From assembly GCA_964030785.1 (NCBI GenBank), contig OZ034979.1, forward strand, positions 9,740,883 through 9,804,882: DNA of 64,000 bases. Reading direction: 5' to 3'. The notes under the pieces were generated by a model. It saw nothing but the letters and a program-made list of their open reading frames with translations. It had not been told where the DNA came from and did not search any database. A program made the translations under genes and the position numbers. The stretch comes from Siderastrea siderea. Taxonomy: Eukaryota > Cnidaria > Anthozoa > Scleractinia > Rhizangiidae. Below are positions 10,556 to 22,055 of this stretch, in pieces (the first letter of the stretch is position 1; every line of letters begins with the position of its first letter).

Positions 10556-10895
10556 ACCAATCGTAATCTTACCACAGTTTTGGCAAAACGCCAACAAAAA
10601 ATGCGTGTGACATAATCTCTTTATATTCGTTTTTCATTAAATAAAACTAGACAGAATTCTCAACAACAACAAGCTTTATTATCGAATAGAAAAAGGAAAA
10701 AAAGTTAAACTTTACAATATAATATATTAATACAAAAATAGGTAATGTTTACTCAGGATAACTAAAAAGCTAATCGAGCTGAGTAAAACTAAGTGATGTT
10801 TAAGTACAGAGGTAGGTTGGCACTAAAGCTTGGTGAAAGCAATTAATTAGTCAATTAAAAAAAGACGAAAAGAAGAAAATAAAGAAAATAAATAA

Positions 10896-10927
<32 letters not shown>

Positions 10928-11719
10928 AAAACAAATAAACAACTACCAGTTCTCTCCTATGACAAAAAAAATGGATGTTGATACAGCTTAGCTGTAACTT
11001 GAAGCTTCTTCTAGACTTCTTCCTATTACAATAAATGTTAAAGCTCCTAAGGCCCACATAAGAAACTAGTCAGTAAACGGGCTTTGACTGGTTAGCCACT
11101 CTAGCTGGATGTTGAAATCGCTGAGCACTTTAGCTTGTGTGTTATTAGCAAATATATAAAATTGTTTAAACAATACAATAACATTGTTTACAGATAATAA
11201 GGTTTAAAGCGAAATAGAATACCAAAGAATAAGACTGAAAAATAGCTTAATATTTACAGAAAAAAGAAAGAAAAAAGGGGGAAAATATGATTTTATCTGA
11301 TTAAAATAGTTCAAAAATTAAAATGACATATTTAAATCTAACTAATAAAATTATTGTATTAGAATACAGTTGGTCAAATATACTCCTAATCTGGAGCTGT
11401 TTGAACAATTATAATGCGAAAAATTCTACTCCTTTGTGTGTTCATTAGAATAAACGAACTAGCATTTCCGTATGTTTCACTTCAAATGCCGCAGAGTTGG
11501 TTTAGTCCATGGAGCAGCTTCCGTTTACATCCCTGGGCAAGGGAGGGGGGAATTCTCACGTCAAAGTAGCGGGGGCACTTACAGTCTCTTCTAGGGATGA
11601 CAATTGAGGGGTTTAATATCACTTGGGGTGTTTTGGCAGGAACGTCAATATTTTCACCTCAAAATTATCGTTTTGGTATGTATGCGAAGAGATCAAGGAC
11701 GCCGTCATTATTATTATTA
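10556..11719. other. AT-rich non-coding stretch
   Basis: Contains an AAAT-type microsatellite (10886-10940). Otherwise no gene, conserved repeat or RNA is recognised. Confidence 0.5.
10886..10940. repeat. (AAAT)n microsatellite
   Basis: Imperfect AAAT tetranucleotide array. Confidence 0.9.
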
Positions 11720-13117
11720 ACCGGCCGTCGCCATAAAGGCGACCGTCAGTTTATAAAATGGAGCGGGTTTTTCGTTTTTCATGATCAGTTGGCTTAACAT
11801 ACGAACAAAGTGCTGTAAAGCTTGTGGTAGGGGTACTCAAGAGTGGTACTGTCTTATATAAGACGCATGCGCATATTAGCCTGCTGAATGTTACCTACGT
11901 GTGTTCTTGTCTATTAATTTGCAGTATTTAAGATATGAACGGCAAAGGGTTGTTAAGTTTGGGGTTTCTGTATTTTTCTTGTATGACACATGCGCAACTG
12001 AGTAAAGCAACTAATAGAATTGAATGCGAAATTGGCTGTGTTGTCTAGTTAGTGGTTATGGTGAAATTTTTTTTAGCGCAGGAGTTTTGTTATGGGGATT
12101 GACATTTTAATGTATGTGGAAATGTGGGAATGGAAGGATTTGTGAATGTGAGGAGTATATCACGCTTCTGTGAATATGATTTGCTTTGAAGGTTGCGTTT
12201 TGTATAGCAGCGGTGTAATATTGTGCTGCGTGAGAGGTAGTTTCCCCTGGCGTTTTATGGGGGGACGGTTTCCGAAGTGGATTGTAAGTTTTCTCATTGA
12301 GTAACCTGTATTTCGCAGAGGAGAGAAACGACAGCTGTGTTTGCAGCTTATTAGCGAGGTAAGGATGATGCAATTAGTGGATTGCACCATCGATACATCA
12401 TAGTTCTTGAGAAGGGAGAGAGATGAGTGTTTACTTGAACGAGAAGTTGATTTTAATTGCATAAAGACGAAGAAATCGGTCATTAGTAAGGAGATCAATT
12501 AATAAGGTAGCTGTTACGAGTCTTTAAGATAGAAAATAACTGAATATTATCGAGCGATGCGTGTGGTGTTCGCTGTTGTGTTGGTTGGGTTTGAGGTAAT
12601 TTTGTAACTGGGCATTCTGGTACGTAGTCATTCTGAGTCAACTTGTTTACTTTTGCAAGGGGATTCCCGGGTTAGCAAACCGGATTTAAACATCACGTCA
12701 TGAGATATGCCTTAACGTGCCCCATATTACTCTGACGATCTGCTCGACCTTGTGTTTATCAAGCGTTATATTTTGATTCTACTGTTATGTTCACTGTTTG
12801 TATTCACAGTCTAGGCACAACAGTAAATATTTCGTCGTCCCTGTGTAAGAATTCTCCGTTGTGGGCGAATTTATACCGACATTCAACGTTTTAGTGAATT
12901 TGCGTTTTTCAGCAGAAATAAAAGCGATAAGAAAGATAAGCTGAGTCATCAGAGTTTAAACATTACGTCATCCAGTAAAGCAATAGTCAAATTATTGTGT
13001 CACACAATCACACTTTTCGTCACGCCGGTTCGTATAAATACAGGATCGCGCTAACATTTGTGAAACCTAGGGGTGGGGAGGGTCAGAACGGCCGGTTAAA
13101 ATGCCCATTGGGCTTTC

Positions 13118-13121
<4 letters not shown>
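11720..13121 (+). mobile_element. Helentron-like non-autonomous element, copy 1
   Basis: The left end is ACCGGCCGTCG. The right side carries the inverse ACGGCCGGT at 13089-13099, then a perfect hairpin GCCCATTGGGC at 13104-13114, then the end at CTTG. It lies within an ATT microsatellite. Both ends recur at 22056 and 28284, around a much longer insert. A terminal left repeat paired with a subterminal right repeat and a 3' hairpin, with no TC...CTRR ends, fits Helentron/HINE-type rolling-circle elements. The coding content is not recognisable. Confidence 0.5.
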
Positions 13122-13163
<42 letters not shown>

Positions 13164-13172
13164 TATTACTAT
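13122..13172. repeat. (ATT)n microsatellite
   Basis: ATT array directly abutting the Helentron-like right end; a shorter ATT run abuts the left end (about 11707-11719). Confidence 0.95.
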
Positions 13173-15080
13173 TTTTAAGCTGCAAGGGCAGAAGGTTTAC
13201 AACAAAGCTAAATTACAAAAATATTATTACATTTCATTAATCTTAAGCTAGAATTAATCTGTTTCCATATTTCCTATTACAATGTGTCCATAGTTATGAG
13301 AGAAACCGAATACATATGTCATACTCTCACTACTACGTTATTGGTCTATATTGACCAGGCATCAAAACTTTAGAATTTCTTCACAACTGTCACTTAAGGA
13401 GCCATTGTCACCCAACGTGCTTTGCGTGTTTGTGTTTTTGTTTTGAAACAGTTTCTAGCGTATGGCTGGCGCGTTTATCGGACGTTCGCATATTACAGCG
13501 CGTCACACTGGCCTTCCAGGAAGCTGATATGTACAGAGGTAGCCTCTGAAAATGGAATTATCTTCATCTTCATCTCGTTTCCTTGGCCCTATCCCCCACT
13601 TGGGGTGAAGGAACTAAACTAACTAACTCATCTCGTTTCTCAATTTTTTTTTCTGTCTGTTTTAGAATGGTATCCTTTAGGGGTCAAATAAAGCTTGAGC
13701 CACGCCCAGATGTCTCCTTTAGAGGTTTAATATAAAAATTTCCGTCGAGCATGCACACCCCTTTCAAATGGGAGTCCCCTCCCCGAAAGTTTACAAATAC
13801 TATCAAGTTGACGCACTCGAACTGGCAAAAGCAACCTCAGGGTACATATAATATTGTTTTTTTCCAGTCTAAAAATGACACCGAAAATTGCGGCCAAAAA
13901 GGCCCGGTTTAGTTAAAATACGATTATCGGGTATTACAACAGACATAAGTCCAAGCGTTTAATCTGGGGTTCGAAGAAATCCCAGAAACCGCACTGCCCT
14001 TCCAGCCCACGTACTAAGGATTCACCTGCACCCTGAACATGACAGCTACAGTGCCTTTTAGCTCCGAGGAATTAATATCTAAACGACCACCAAATCAAGA
14101 CCTTCAGTGGCTTAATCAGAACAACAACTACAATCACGGCTCGCAAAGTACACCCTGCAATAATTTCTGATCCCTGGTCTCAAAGCTTCACCAAAGTAAG
14201 GCAGTTCTCTGAGGTCGCCTCTGCAGTGTTTTAGCTGTGTTTTGCTGACAAGTCCTAACTTCCGAAGTGCTGAACTGTATATGACTGCCAAGCACATTAG
14301 ATGGTTTAGAGGCCCTGCGGATGCCCTTTTCTACATTGTTTACTGAACATTACAAATTTTGATTTCTGACAACGCTAAATTGAATAACCCTATCACTGGT
14401 CATTTAAAAGACCTTCCGATTCGCAAGGCAACCTCGTTCCCAGGGCCTTCTTCTCGTTCAAAATGGCGGATCGGAGAAACTCCTGGCCAAGGCTGCTAAA
14501 ATGCTCCAAGAATCGTGGAGTATTTTGTCACGTGATACATGATGAAATTTCTTTTTCGGAGCTTGTTTCCAGCGTCTGGTGCCCCTTTTTGTTTTCTGCA
14601 ATCGGAAACCGTTGTTCAAATTCAAACGAAATGAAGACATTTCATCGTGTTTACGTGACGAAATTCTAACGCCATTTCGGCGTGATAGGGGCGAGCCGAT
14701 AAAATGTTGGTCTGAACACCTGCAGTTATGAGGCTATTAACCAGAAAGGTTTAACACCTTTAGCAAGCGTCTCCATTGGTTGAACCTTTTCTCTTTTCAG
14801 AATTTTGTTTGTGTACAGTGTGACGAGACCGGTACCAGTACCCGACCAATAAAATTTCGACAAAAATTTTTGTGTTGCTCTTAGAAATTTGCAGCAAGTT
14901 AGAAATGCCGAAAAAAATCCAATTATTTCACATAAAACTCCGATGATTAAATTTGGCGCTTTTCACTGGGCAGAAAAATTATTGTTCAAATAAGGGTCTG
15001 TTTCTTGCGATATTTTCGAGCAAAAATTGAACCTCACTTTTTTTCAAAAATAAATTTATTTTGCTGGTAATATCGAATTC
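13173..15080. other. No recognisable gene
   Basis: Mixed AT-rich sequence with only short unsupported ORFs on both strands. No conserved partner elsewhere in the window was noticed. Confidence 0.45.
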
Positions 15081-15085
15081 ATAAG

Positions 15086-16704
15086 TAGGGGTATTGAATG
15101 GTCTTTGCGAGCATTTGCGAGCATGCGAGCATTTGCGAGCATGCGAGCGTTGCGTTTCTTTTTGCGAGCAAGAGCAATGTTCAAATATGTCTTGCGAGCA
15201 GCGAGCACTTTAGAAAATACAACTGTCGAGCAGTGAGCACTTCGTAAATTTTCCGCTAGCAGTAACCCTTCTTCTTTAATTTCATACGTTGTTTTTATTA
15301 CTTTTATTTTATTAGGGTGCGCGTAGTAGTATCGTAACTTTGCGATCATTTCATGCCCCGACCCCAGAGAATTTACCTTAAATTTGCCTGATCATGTATT
15401 CCCCCTGGGGTAGTAATGGGGAATTAGCAATACTGTATGACGTCACTCACATGTGCTCAACGTGAAAGCCCTTCGCAAATGTGCTCAACGTGAAAGCCCC
15501 AGCCTAGTACCCAGGCGTTCTCCTCGACTCGACTTGGTGCGAAACCGAATGAGGCCCCCATTTGGTGACGTCACGAAATTTCGCGCCAAGTCGAGTGAGC
15601 GAGAAGAAAACGCCTGGGTGCTAGGCTGCGAAAGCCCTTGTAAAACTGGCTGATCTATCGCAACGTGCAGTGCTGTAGAGAGTTTTATTATATGGTTGAA
15701 CTGGTTTGTGCTGAAAAGGAGTTTTCTGATTGGTCCCCTGAGTGGTTCGAATTTTCCTATACGGACCGTTAAGATGGACTGCCCACGAAAAGATCTCACT
15801 AAATCGTGCTTTGGAAAAATTTTAGAAGAGAGAACAGGCTTGTATGAAGTCGAAACCTTGTTCTTGCTTTCTTGCTTATAATTTTGGCAAAACCCTATGC
15901 AAAAATTACATTATCAAAATCGTTTGTTCCCTTCTTTCGTCTTTGTAGCGCGCGCTTACTAATGGAAATACGCTTTGCCGTTCGTTGGCCATTTTGTTGT
16001 GTTGAAAAATTGATCTGTTGTCTTTGAAATCCATTTTCATCTGACGTTTTACTGTTTGGAATTTGCTCGTGGTGCATGTTTAGATTACGTATGTTGCCTG
16101 TTTTATCAGGGAATACTTGTCAGCCATTTTCAGTAGATTGAAGTTGTATTTGGGCTGCAAAGTTTTTGTATTATTATAATGACAAATTTCATTTGAGAGC
16201 CCCCGATCAATAATTATTTGTCCCATCTTTTCAATCCGACACACTAGTAACCCCTCAGAGATCTTATGCTTTTGGTAAATCTTCTGTATCATATTTTTTA
16301 ACTGCTTGAATTGTATATTTGATGGCATTTTACCATAAATAATATGCAAATTCGTCTTTCAGGCGTATTCGTTCAGACTTCATATAGCAATCGTATTGTC
16401 TTAAGAATGACATATATGTTAACTTTTGTTATTGTTGTGAGCTTTCAACTGAGCTTGATAGCCGAATTCATAGGAGTACAATGCAGAGATACATTTATTT
16501 CTGTACCACAAAAACCTACTCAAAGCGGGATTTACTAAATTTCGAGCAATCGGTCAAATTCTAGCGAGAATCTGGCATGCGAGCAATTGCAAAAATTTTG
16601 CGAGCATGAGCAAGCAAGCACTCCTCTAAATTTTGCGAGCAAATCGAGCAAAGGCCAAATTTTGCGAGCACTTAAAAATTTTAAAGGACCATTTGATACC
16701 CCTA
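15086..16704. mobile_element. 1.6-kb TIR element with subterminal GCGAGCA arrays
   Basis: The left end TAGGGGTATTGAATGGTCT (15086-15104) is matched by its near inverted complement at 16686-16704 (16 of 19 identical). ATAAG or TAAG flanks both sides (15081-15085; 16705-16708). GCGAGCA occurs many times in the first 180 bases and the last 150 bases, in the same orientation at both ends. Two minus-strand ORFs (16080-16349 and 15895-16077) are Lys-rich and unrecognised; they may be debris of an internal gene. A hAT-like MITE is nested at 15500-15629. Confidence 0.7.
15500..15629. mobile_element. hAT-like palindromic MITE, copy 2
   Basis: Starts CAGCCTAGTACCCAGGCG and ends with its inverted complement. 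It is flanked by perfect 8-bp duplications GAAAGCCC (15492-15499 and 15630-15637). Same family as 10406-10555. The host sequence just upstream is a short tandem duplication of an ACGTGAAAGCCC-containing unit. Confidence 0.9.
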
Positions 16705-17159
16705 TAAGTGCTGGCTCCCGTCGCAGACAGAATAAAGAGGAATAAACCCTGAATCGTCCCCCGTGGACTTCTTAACGCGCACGGCACGGGAGTGCGAGGT
16801 GTGATGGGTAGGGAGAAAGCAAGAATCAACATGGGGGTCGGAAATCTATGAAAACTTCTGGAATTTACTTCTACTCTTCCAGCGATTACTTTTCTCTCGT
16901 GAACTACTATACAATCACATTAATTTCCCTTCTAATGCTTTAACTGTCCAAACTGCTAAAAAATCACAAGGAGAGTCCTTTCCTGCATAAGAGAAAACTT
17001 TGTCACTCACGCTGTGTTCGTGTGACGTAGGGTGAAAGGCCAGAAATTCAATATGCTGTATTTTCAAAACAAAAGACGCTACCGGGCTGGAAACTTGTGA
17101 AAACATATATCAAAAAATCTGAAGGCCTCACGATTTATGATCTTAGAGTTTGATGACGT

Positions 17160-17720
17160 CACGTGGAAACCAGCAATACGCACCAATCAGCGCTTGAGGG
17201 TCAGATCCTGACGCTGGCGTTTGCATGAAAGTGAGATTCAAGGTGTTTGATACCAGAGGTTTTTCTTTCTTGCTGGCTGCTCGATGTCGCTGCTTCGCGG
17301 CTCAAATTGCTTTGAGAAAAAGAAACAAGAACCTCTGGGAGTAGAATATCATGGCGCTTGCCGGCGCTAAGTCCCCGTACTCGAGAGAAAAAGCTCTGAA
17401 ATTTTGCTCTGAGACAATACATTTACCTATATAATTATAATGTAAAAATGTTGACGTTGGTATCCGTGACACAATTTAAATCCACGGCACATAAGTTGCC
17501 CAGTATCCGTACAGCGGGCCCAGTATCCAACCATGGCAATGAGTTTGTTATCCATACAACACTTCCCTTAATCACTCAAGCGGGAAATTCAAGTTCGATC
17601 GGGAGCATTTCCCGGAGTGTTTTAAAACATTTAAAGTCAGTGTTTAAATCATTAAATGTGGGTCCCCCTCAATTAAACATATGCAAATCTATGTACACCA
17701 ACAAAAGATACTGAACGTTT
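17160..17720. repeat. Low-copy duplicated segment, copy 1 (partner 36800-37740)
   Basis: Long, clear similarity to 36800-37740 in the same orientation, including the tract around the GATACCAGAGGTTTTTCT sequence. The partner carries an extra 370-bp TIR insertion. No gene is recognised; ORFs differ between copies. Confidence 0.8.
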
Positions 17721-18180
17721 CCAAGATCTTGTAAATTATCATTTGTTGTTGTTGAAAAACTACAAAAGTTAGCCGAACTTTTCAAGCCATTTCATAACTA
17801 AGCTTGTACACGTTGATATTTAAACTCCAGGGATGGAGATGAATTCTTTATTGACTTATTTTTCATTAGCTCTCACTGATCACGGCCTCGGATTGGTTTT
17901 GCTTTAACTTCTGAATGGTTGAGAAAGCGGCGCAATCTTTTTTATCCAATCAGAGAGCGAAGTAAAGCAAAACCAAAAAAGCAAACACAAGATTACTTTC
18001 GACACTCAATTGAAAACCACTTTAATGAAAAAGAAATTAAGGTTAATAACTTAGCCACACATGTTAATAAGAAATTTTAAAGGTTAATAACCTAATCATG
18101 TTAATAAGAAATTACTAGCCCTGTTAATAAGAAATAAAGATTAATAACCTAGCCGTGTTAATAAGAAAATAATATTTTGA
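17690..18180. repeat. Low-copy duplicated segment, copy 1 (partner 40233-40620)
   Basis: Shares the ACTGAAC(A/G)TTTCCAAGATC region with 40260 onward and ends in short degenerate repeats of a TTAATAAGAAAT-type unit (18040-18165), seen again at 40510-40590 and 41110-41215. A fold-back at about 17892-17975 contains TTGGTTTTGCTTTA arms. No gene. Confidence 0.7.
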
Positions 18181-18809
18181 TTTAGCCAAACCTAAAAGCG
18201 GAGTCGCCAAGGAATAAACTGATGTTCGTTTTTCAAAAATAGTCCTGAAGCTTTTCGGTTCGAAATATATTTCGGGGGCTTTTTTTGGCTCGTACGCTTT
18301 CGAAAAGTGTTTCTCAAAAAGCCCGAAAGTGTTCCGAATTGTCCTCCAATATTTTGGAGATTGTTCTGTAAAACCAAGCTCGAAAGGTCTACAGGCTGAG
18401 CACAGCATGATTATTTTTTGGGGGGGGGGGGGCATCAAACTAAACACATATTTTACTCACAAGCCGTCTTGCTTGGTTTTTGCAATGTTTCCATATCCTG
18501 TCATTTTAATAACTGTCAAGGCTTGTCAAATCTCCTTGGATCTATATTGGCTGTTCGCTTGAATGAACCTGAAACGGCGCTCATTTACAACAACCTGAAA
18601 ATAAAACTTATTCTGAGGTAAATGGTTTATCTTCATCGCATTCGGATGTTAATAAATAACATGAACTGCCACTATTAGCCTAGTCAAAAATTTATACTAG
18701 CATTTCACCAGCATTTTACTGGGATTACCTGAAAGAAAGCAATAAGGGAGCTTCCAACCACCTGTAATAAAATTATCGAAGAAATGTCGCGTAGGTTTTA
18801 GCGGCCGAG

Positions 18810-19295
18810 AAGAAATTCGAGCACTTTGAGGAACACACATTTCTTACAGGATAAAATAGCTTTAAACCCAAAAGTGCTTCGCTTATAGTTACTTAAGTAA
18901 CTTTTATATTTAGTTCTCTAACTTGAGACCATCGAGATTGAAAACAAACAAACACCAAACATGCTTAACTCTATGGCATAAGTTTTGCGGCTGCGAATTG
19001 CTTAAAATTCGGGCGCTTTTAGAAACGCACAGAATTGTTTTTGGAAGCTTTTCGGATAAAATAGGTTTAAGCCGACAACTGTTTCGCTTATAGTTTGTCA
19101 AATAACTTTTATATTTCGTTCTAGAGACCACCAAGATTGAAAACAAACAAACACCAAACACCCTTTAAATTACAGCATAAGTTTTGCGGCTGTGAAGTAA
19201 GCTTATATAAAGTTAGGCGCTTTGAGGAACACACAAAACTGTTTTCGGAAGCTTTCGAATAAAATAGCTTTAGACCGACAACTGCTTCGCTTAAA
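18810..19295. repeat. Tandem repeat, about 200-bp period, 2.5 units
   Basis: Three successive blocks begin near 18817, 19012 and 19215. Each has a GCGCTTT-like start, a GATAAAATAG-type tract and a GCTTCGCTTA motif, and they share AAACAAACAAACACCAAA. Units differ by many substitutions, so the array is old. No coding potential is apparent. Confidence 0.8.
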
Positions 19296-20270
19296 AGATT
19301 ATTACTATTAAATACTTCTAGGACAAGAAAATCGACAATTGCACTGCAAAGAGATGGACCCGAGAGTCAAAATTGAAAAAATTATTCGCCGAAATCTCAC
19401 TGAGGTGATGTTTGTGCTGTCGTTTTGCGACTGTGCGTTGACCTTCTGTTAGAAATAAACAAACACAAAATAATGGACAGAGAAATCATTTTTGAAAAAG
19501 TTTATTCGAAAACCCGTAAGTTTATACTTAAATGCAATTCGCTTAACACTTCCAGCATCGTGGGTCCGTCCACGCGAGTAAAATCGACTGAGCACAAATC
19601 TGAGCGCGTTTTCTAACAATTTTTTAAAGTCAAAAAGTAAATGACACATTTCTAATGAGATAATTAAATTTCTACTTCAAAACGTAATTTCGTTGACCGT
19701 AATACTCAAAATCATGTACCTTAGACCCTTTAAAAACTTCACTTACTCGGTTGTTTCAGAACAAGACAAGCTCCTGAAGCTCTCCGCCGTGAAGAAAATT
19801 TAAACAAACATGAAATCCTAGAAGGCAGATTTCGTAACTTAAACTTTTCGCCTTCCACCAAAAAGACAACTGAGTACATATTCTTTTGAAATTTTTCTTT
19901 CCATTAATAGTTGTTGGAGGTTTTTTCTCAAGTTTAAAACTTCAGGCCCAAGTTGTTCAAAGGACGGATAACTGTCACCGAGTACTGTCGAACAATCGTT
20001 TTGGTAAACAAGCTACTAAAGCTTTTTAAAACACCTCTTTTTCAAAAGCGACGGTGGTCATGCGATTTCCCGCCAAGAAAAACACCGGTTGCCCAAAAGC
20101 ACCGCGCGATTTCCCGCCAAGAAAAGATGGCATTCTCGGGTTGTCTTGGGATTCCCCTGCCCCTCCCCCAGAGTATGTACGGGCGGACGTACGGGCGTAC
20201 GCTGACGTCACAACCAAAATTTCTCGGAGCGATAGGTTACCAAATTTGCTTAGCAATGGTGCTCCGCTAA
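19296..20270. other. No recognisable gene
   Basis: Non-coding. Contains a doubled GCGATTTCCCGCCAAGAAAA motif (about 20060-20125) and a CGTACGGGCGGACGTACGGG-type tract near 20175. These look like fragments of dispersed repeats, with no partner in this window. Confidence 0.45.
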
Positions 20271-20950
20271 AAAGTCCATATAGATAATAAAAACAGTGAA
20301 ATGGGACAGTCTCATAGCAAACGCCAAACGTCCATGCAGAACATTTGACAGCTGCAACAGTCAGACATGTCACAACGTCAAGTGAAAAAAAATTTAGTTG
20401 AGCCTAATTTTTTGACGGGCCAAATATGTAAGCCAATTTAAAAGTTACGTTGGCTTAGAGGTGACATTCAAATGGATCCTTTAATAACTCAGCAACAGAA
20501 TTTTAAAAGCTTTTATGCCATCACGAAACCGCCTGCAGGTGTATGTAACCAGCTGCTACAGACGTCTCCTATTTCGGATACAGGACACGAACGCATGGAG
20601 GCTACACAGAACAAGATAAGAACATTTTACATGTTTACCCGTTTTTTACAAAGTCCATCCACGTAGCTGATAGTTGTTTTCCTCTTCACGTCATCCGCGG
20701 AACTTACTATTTCCAAACACTAAAGAAAGACCTCTCATCCAGTTTCACAAAGGCACAAAACTTGGTCCGTCGTCTGAAGGCTGTGCCGAACAAATCGACA
20801 ATTTCTCTCGGTCAGTACTAACTTTCTGTCATTGTTTAGGTCCACAATTAAACTCTGTCTTCGACAGTCTAGCTTTAATAAATAACCCCCTGACATCTTT
20901 TCAGCATTGATTTAAGTGGCAGAAATAATTCGCTATAGTTTCAGATCTCT
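20270..20950. repeat. Low-copy duplicated segment, copy 1 (partner 41220-41840)
   Basis: Extended similarity to 41220-41840 in the same order and orientation, with scattered indels. It lies just upstream of the GPCR-type upstream sequence, as its partner lies just upstream of a fragment of the unit-flank repeat. No conserved ORF. Confidence 0.75.
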
Positions 20951-22055
20951 GCAAAGTGTAAGCTAATTTTTGCATATTTATTATTTTAACAATAGAGTGC
21001 GTCTGATAGTTGCTCCCCGAAAATTTAATGTTCTTATATGCTAGTTTTATGAACAACAAATTTCCAAGGGGCAACTATCATCCGAGGCGTCGCGAGACAG
21101 AAACATTCTGTTGTTTTTATTGTTCACCGCTGAGGTTTTTCCTTTAGTGAAAATTTAGTGATGAACTATAACTATAGTTACACGGTGCCATGGTTTGGTT
21201 CCTTTTTACTTTTCTGTGCGAATAACTTGACAAATTTTGCTTTTATTTAAACTTCCTTGCTTTTGAACTTCTTTAAATTTTTTCCCCTCTGTTATAGCAG
21301 TCTTAATCCGTTAACATATCTACCGAGCGGATAAACCCAACCAAAACTTAAAAATTTGGACCCCTTTTTAATGAGCCAAAAAAATATCATTTCTATACAT
21401 TTCTTCCGCATACGATCCTAGCAATTAAAGGCGGGTGTCTCATTACATATTAAAGTGACATTATGTAGACAGCCCAATACTGAAAATGGTATAAAGTTAC
21501 GGTCTGGGTTTTTTCAACTGGTTTTTCAGGCCAATTTCATTCTTTTAAGTGTCACAAATGTTAATAAAAAGGCATTCACTATTTTAATGATAAGACTTTG
21601 TGGAGACAGAAACGCCTGTTCAAGGTCATGTACAGGTCATGTATTTACTTAGATTCTACAAAGACAAGGGAAATATTTTTATTTCATAAGTATCCTTTTC
21701 GCAGTGCCCCCAAAGTACAGGCCCACAGTTCGTTCTTTCAATCTTGTCTTCCCTATCTCCTGCAAATAAGGTTTGTGGAAACCCAATATTTTCATCGTAA
21801 TTTACAGCGAGCCACGTTTGACGAAATGTGACCGCTTTTTAAGTCGTGAATGCACCTGCACAATGAACGACTTATTACAGTTGTCAGGTGAATGTCACTC
21901 ACTCGTTTTGTCAACTTTCTATAAAATTTATATTAAACTATCGCATACAAAAGTGGGCTCACTTTTTTGTCGGTGAGCAGATTCTTTTCGTCACTGTGTT
22001 CACCATGTTCATCACTGCACGTGTGAACTTTCAAGACGCCAAGAAGAGTTACCTT
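20950..22055. other. Distal upstream region of GPCR copy 2
   Basis: Matches the region upstream of GPCR1 (about 400-1227) and stops abruptly at GAGTTACCTTTTT. The next homologous bases (AGAATTAAAAATCAAACGAAG) are at 28285. The two halves of the GPCR2 upstream region are therefore separated by a 6.2-kb insertion. Confidence 0.75.
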
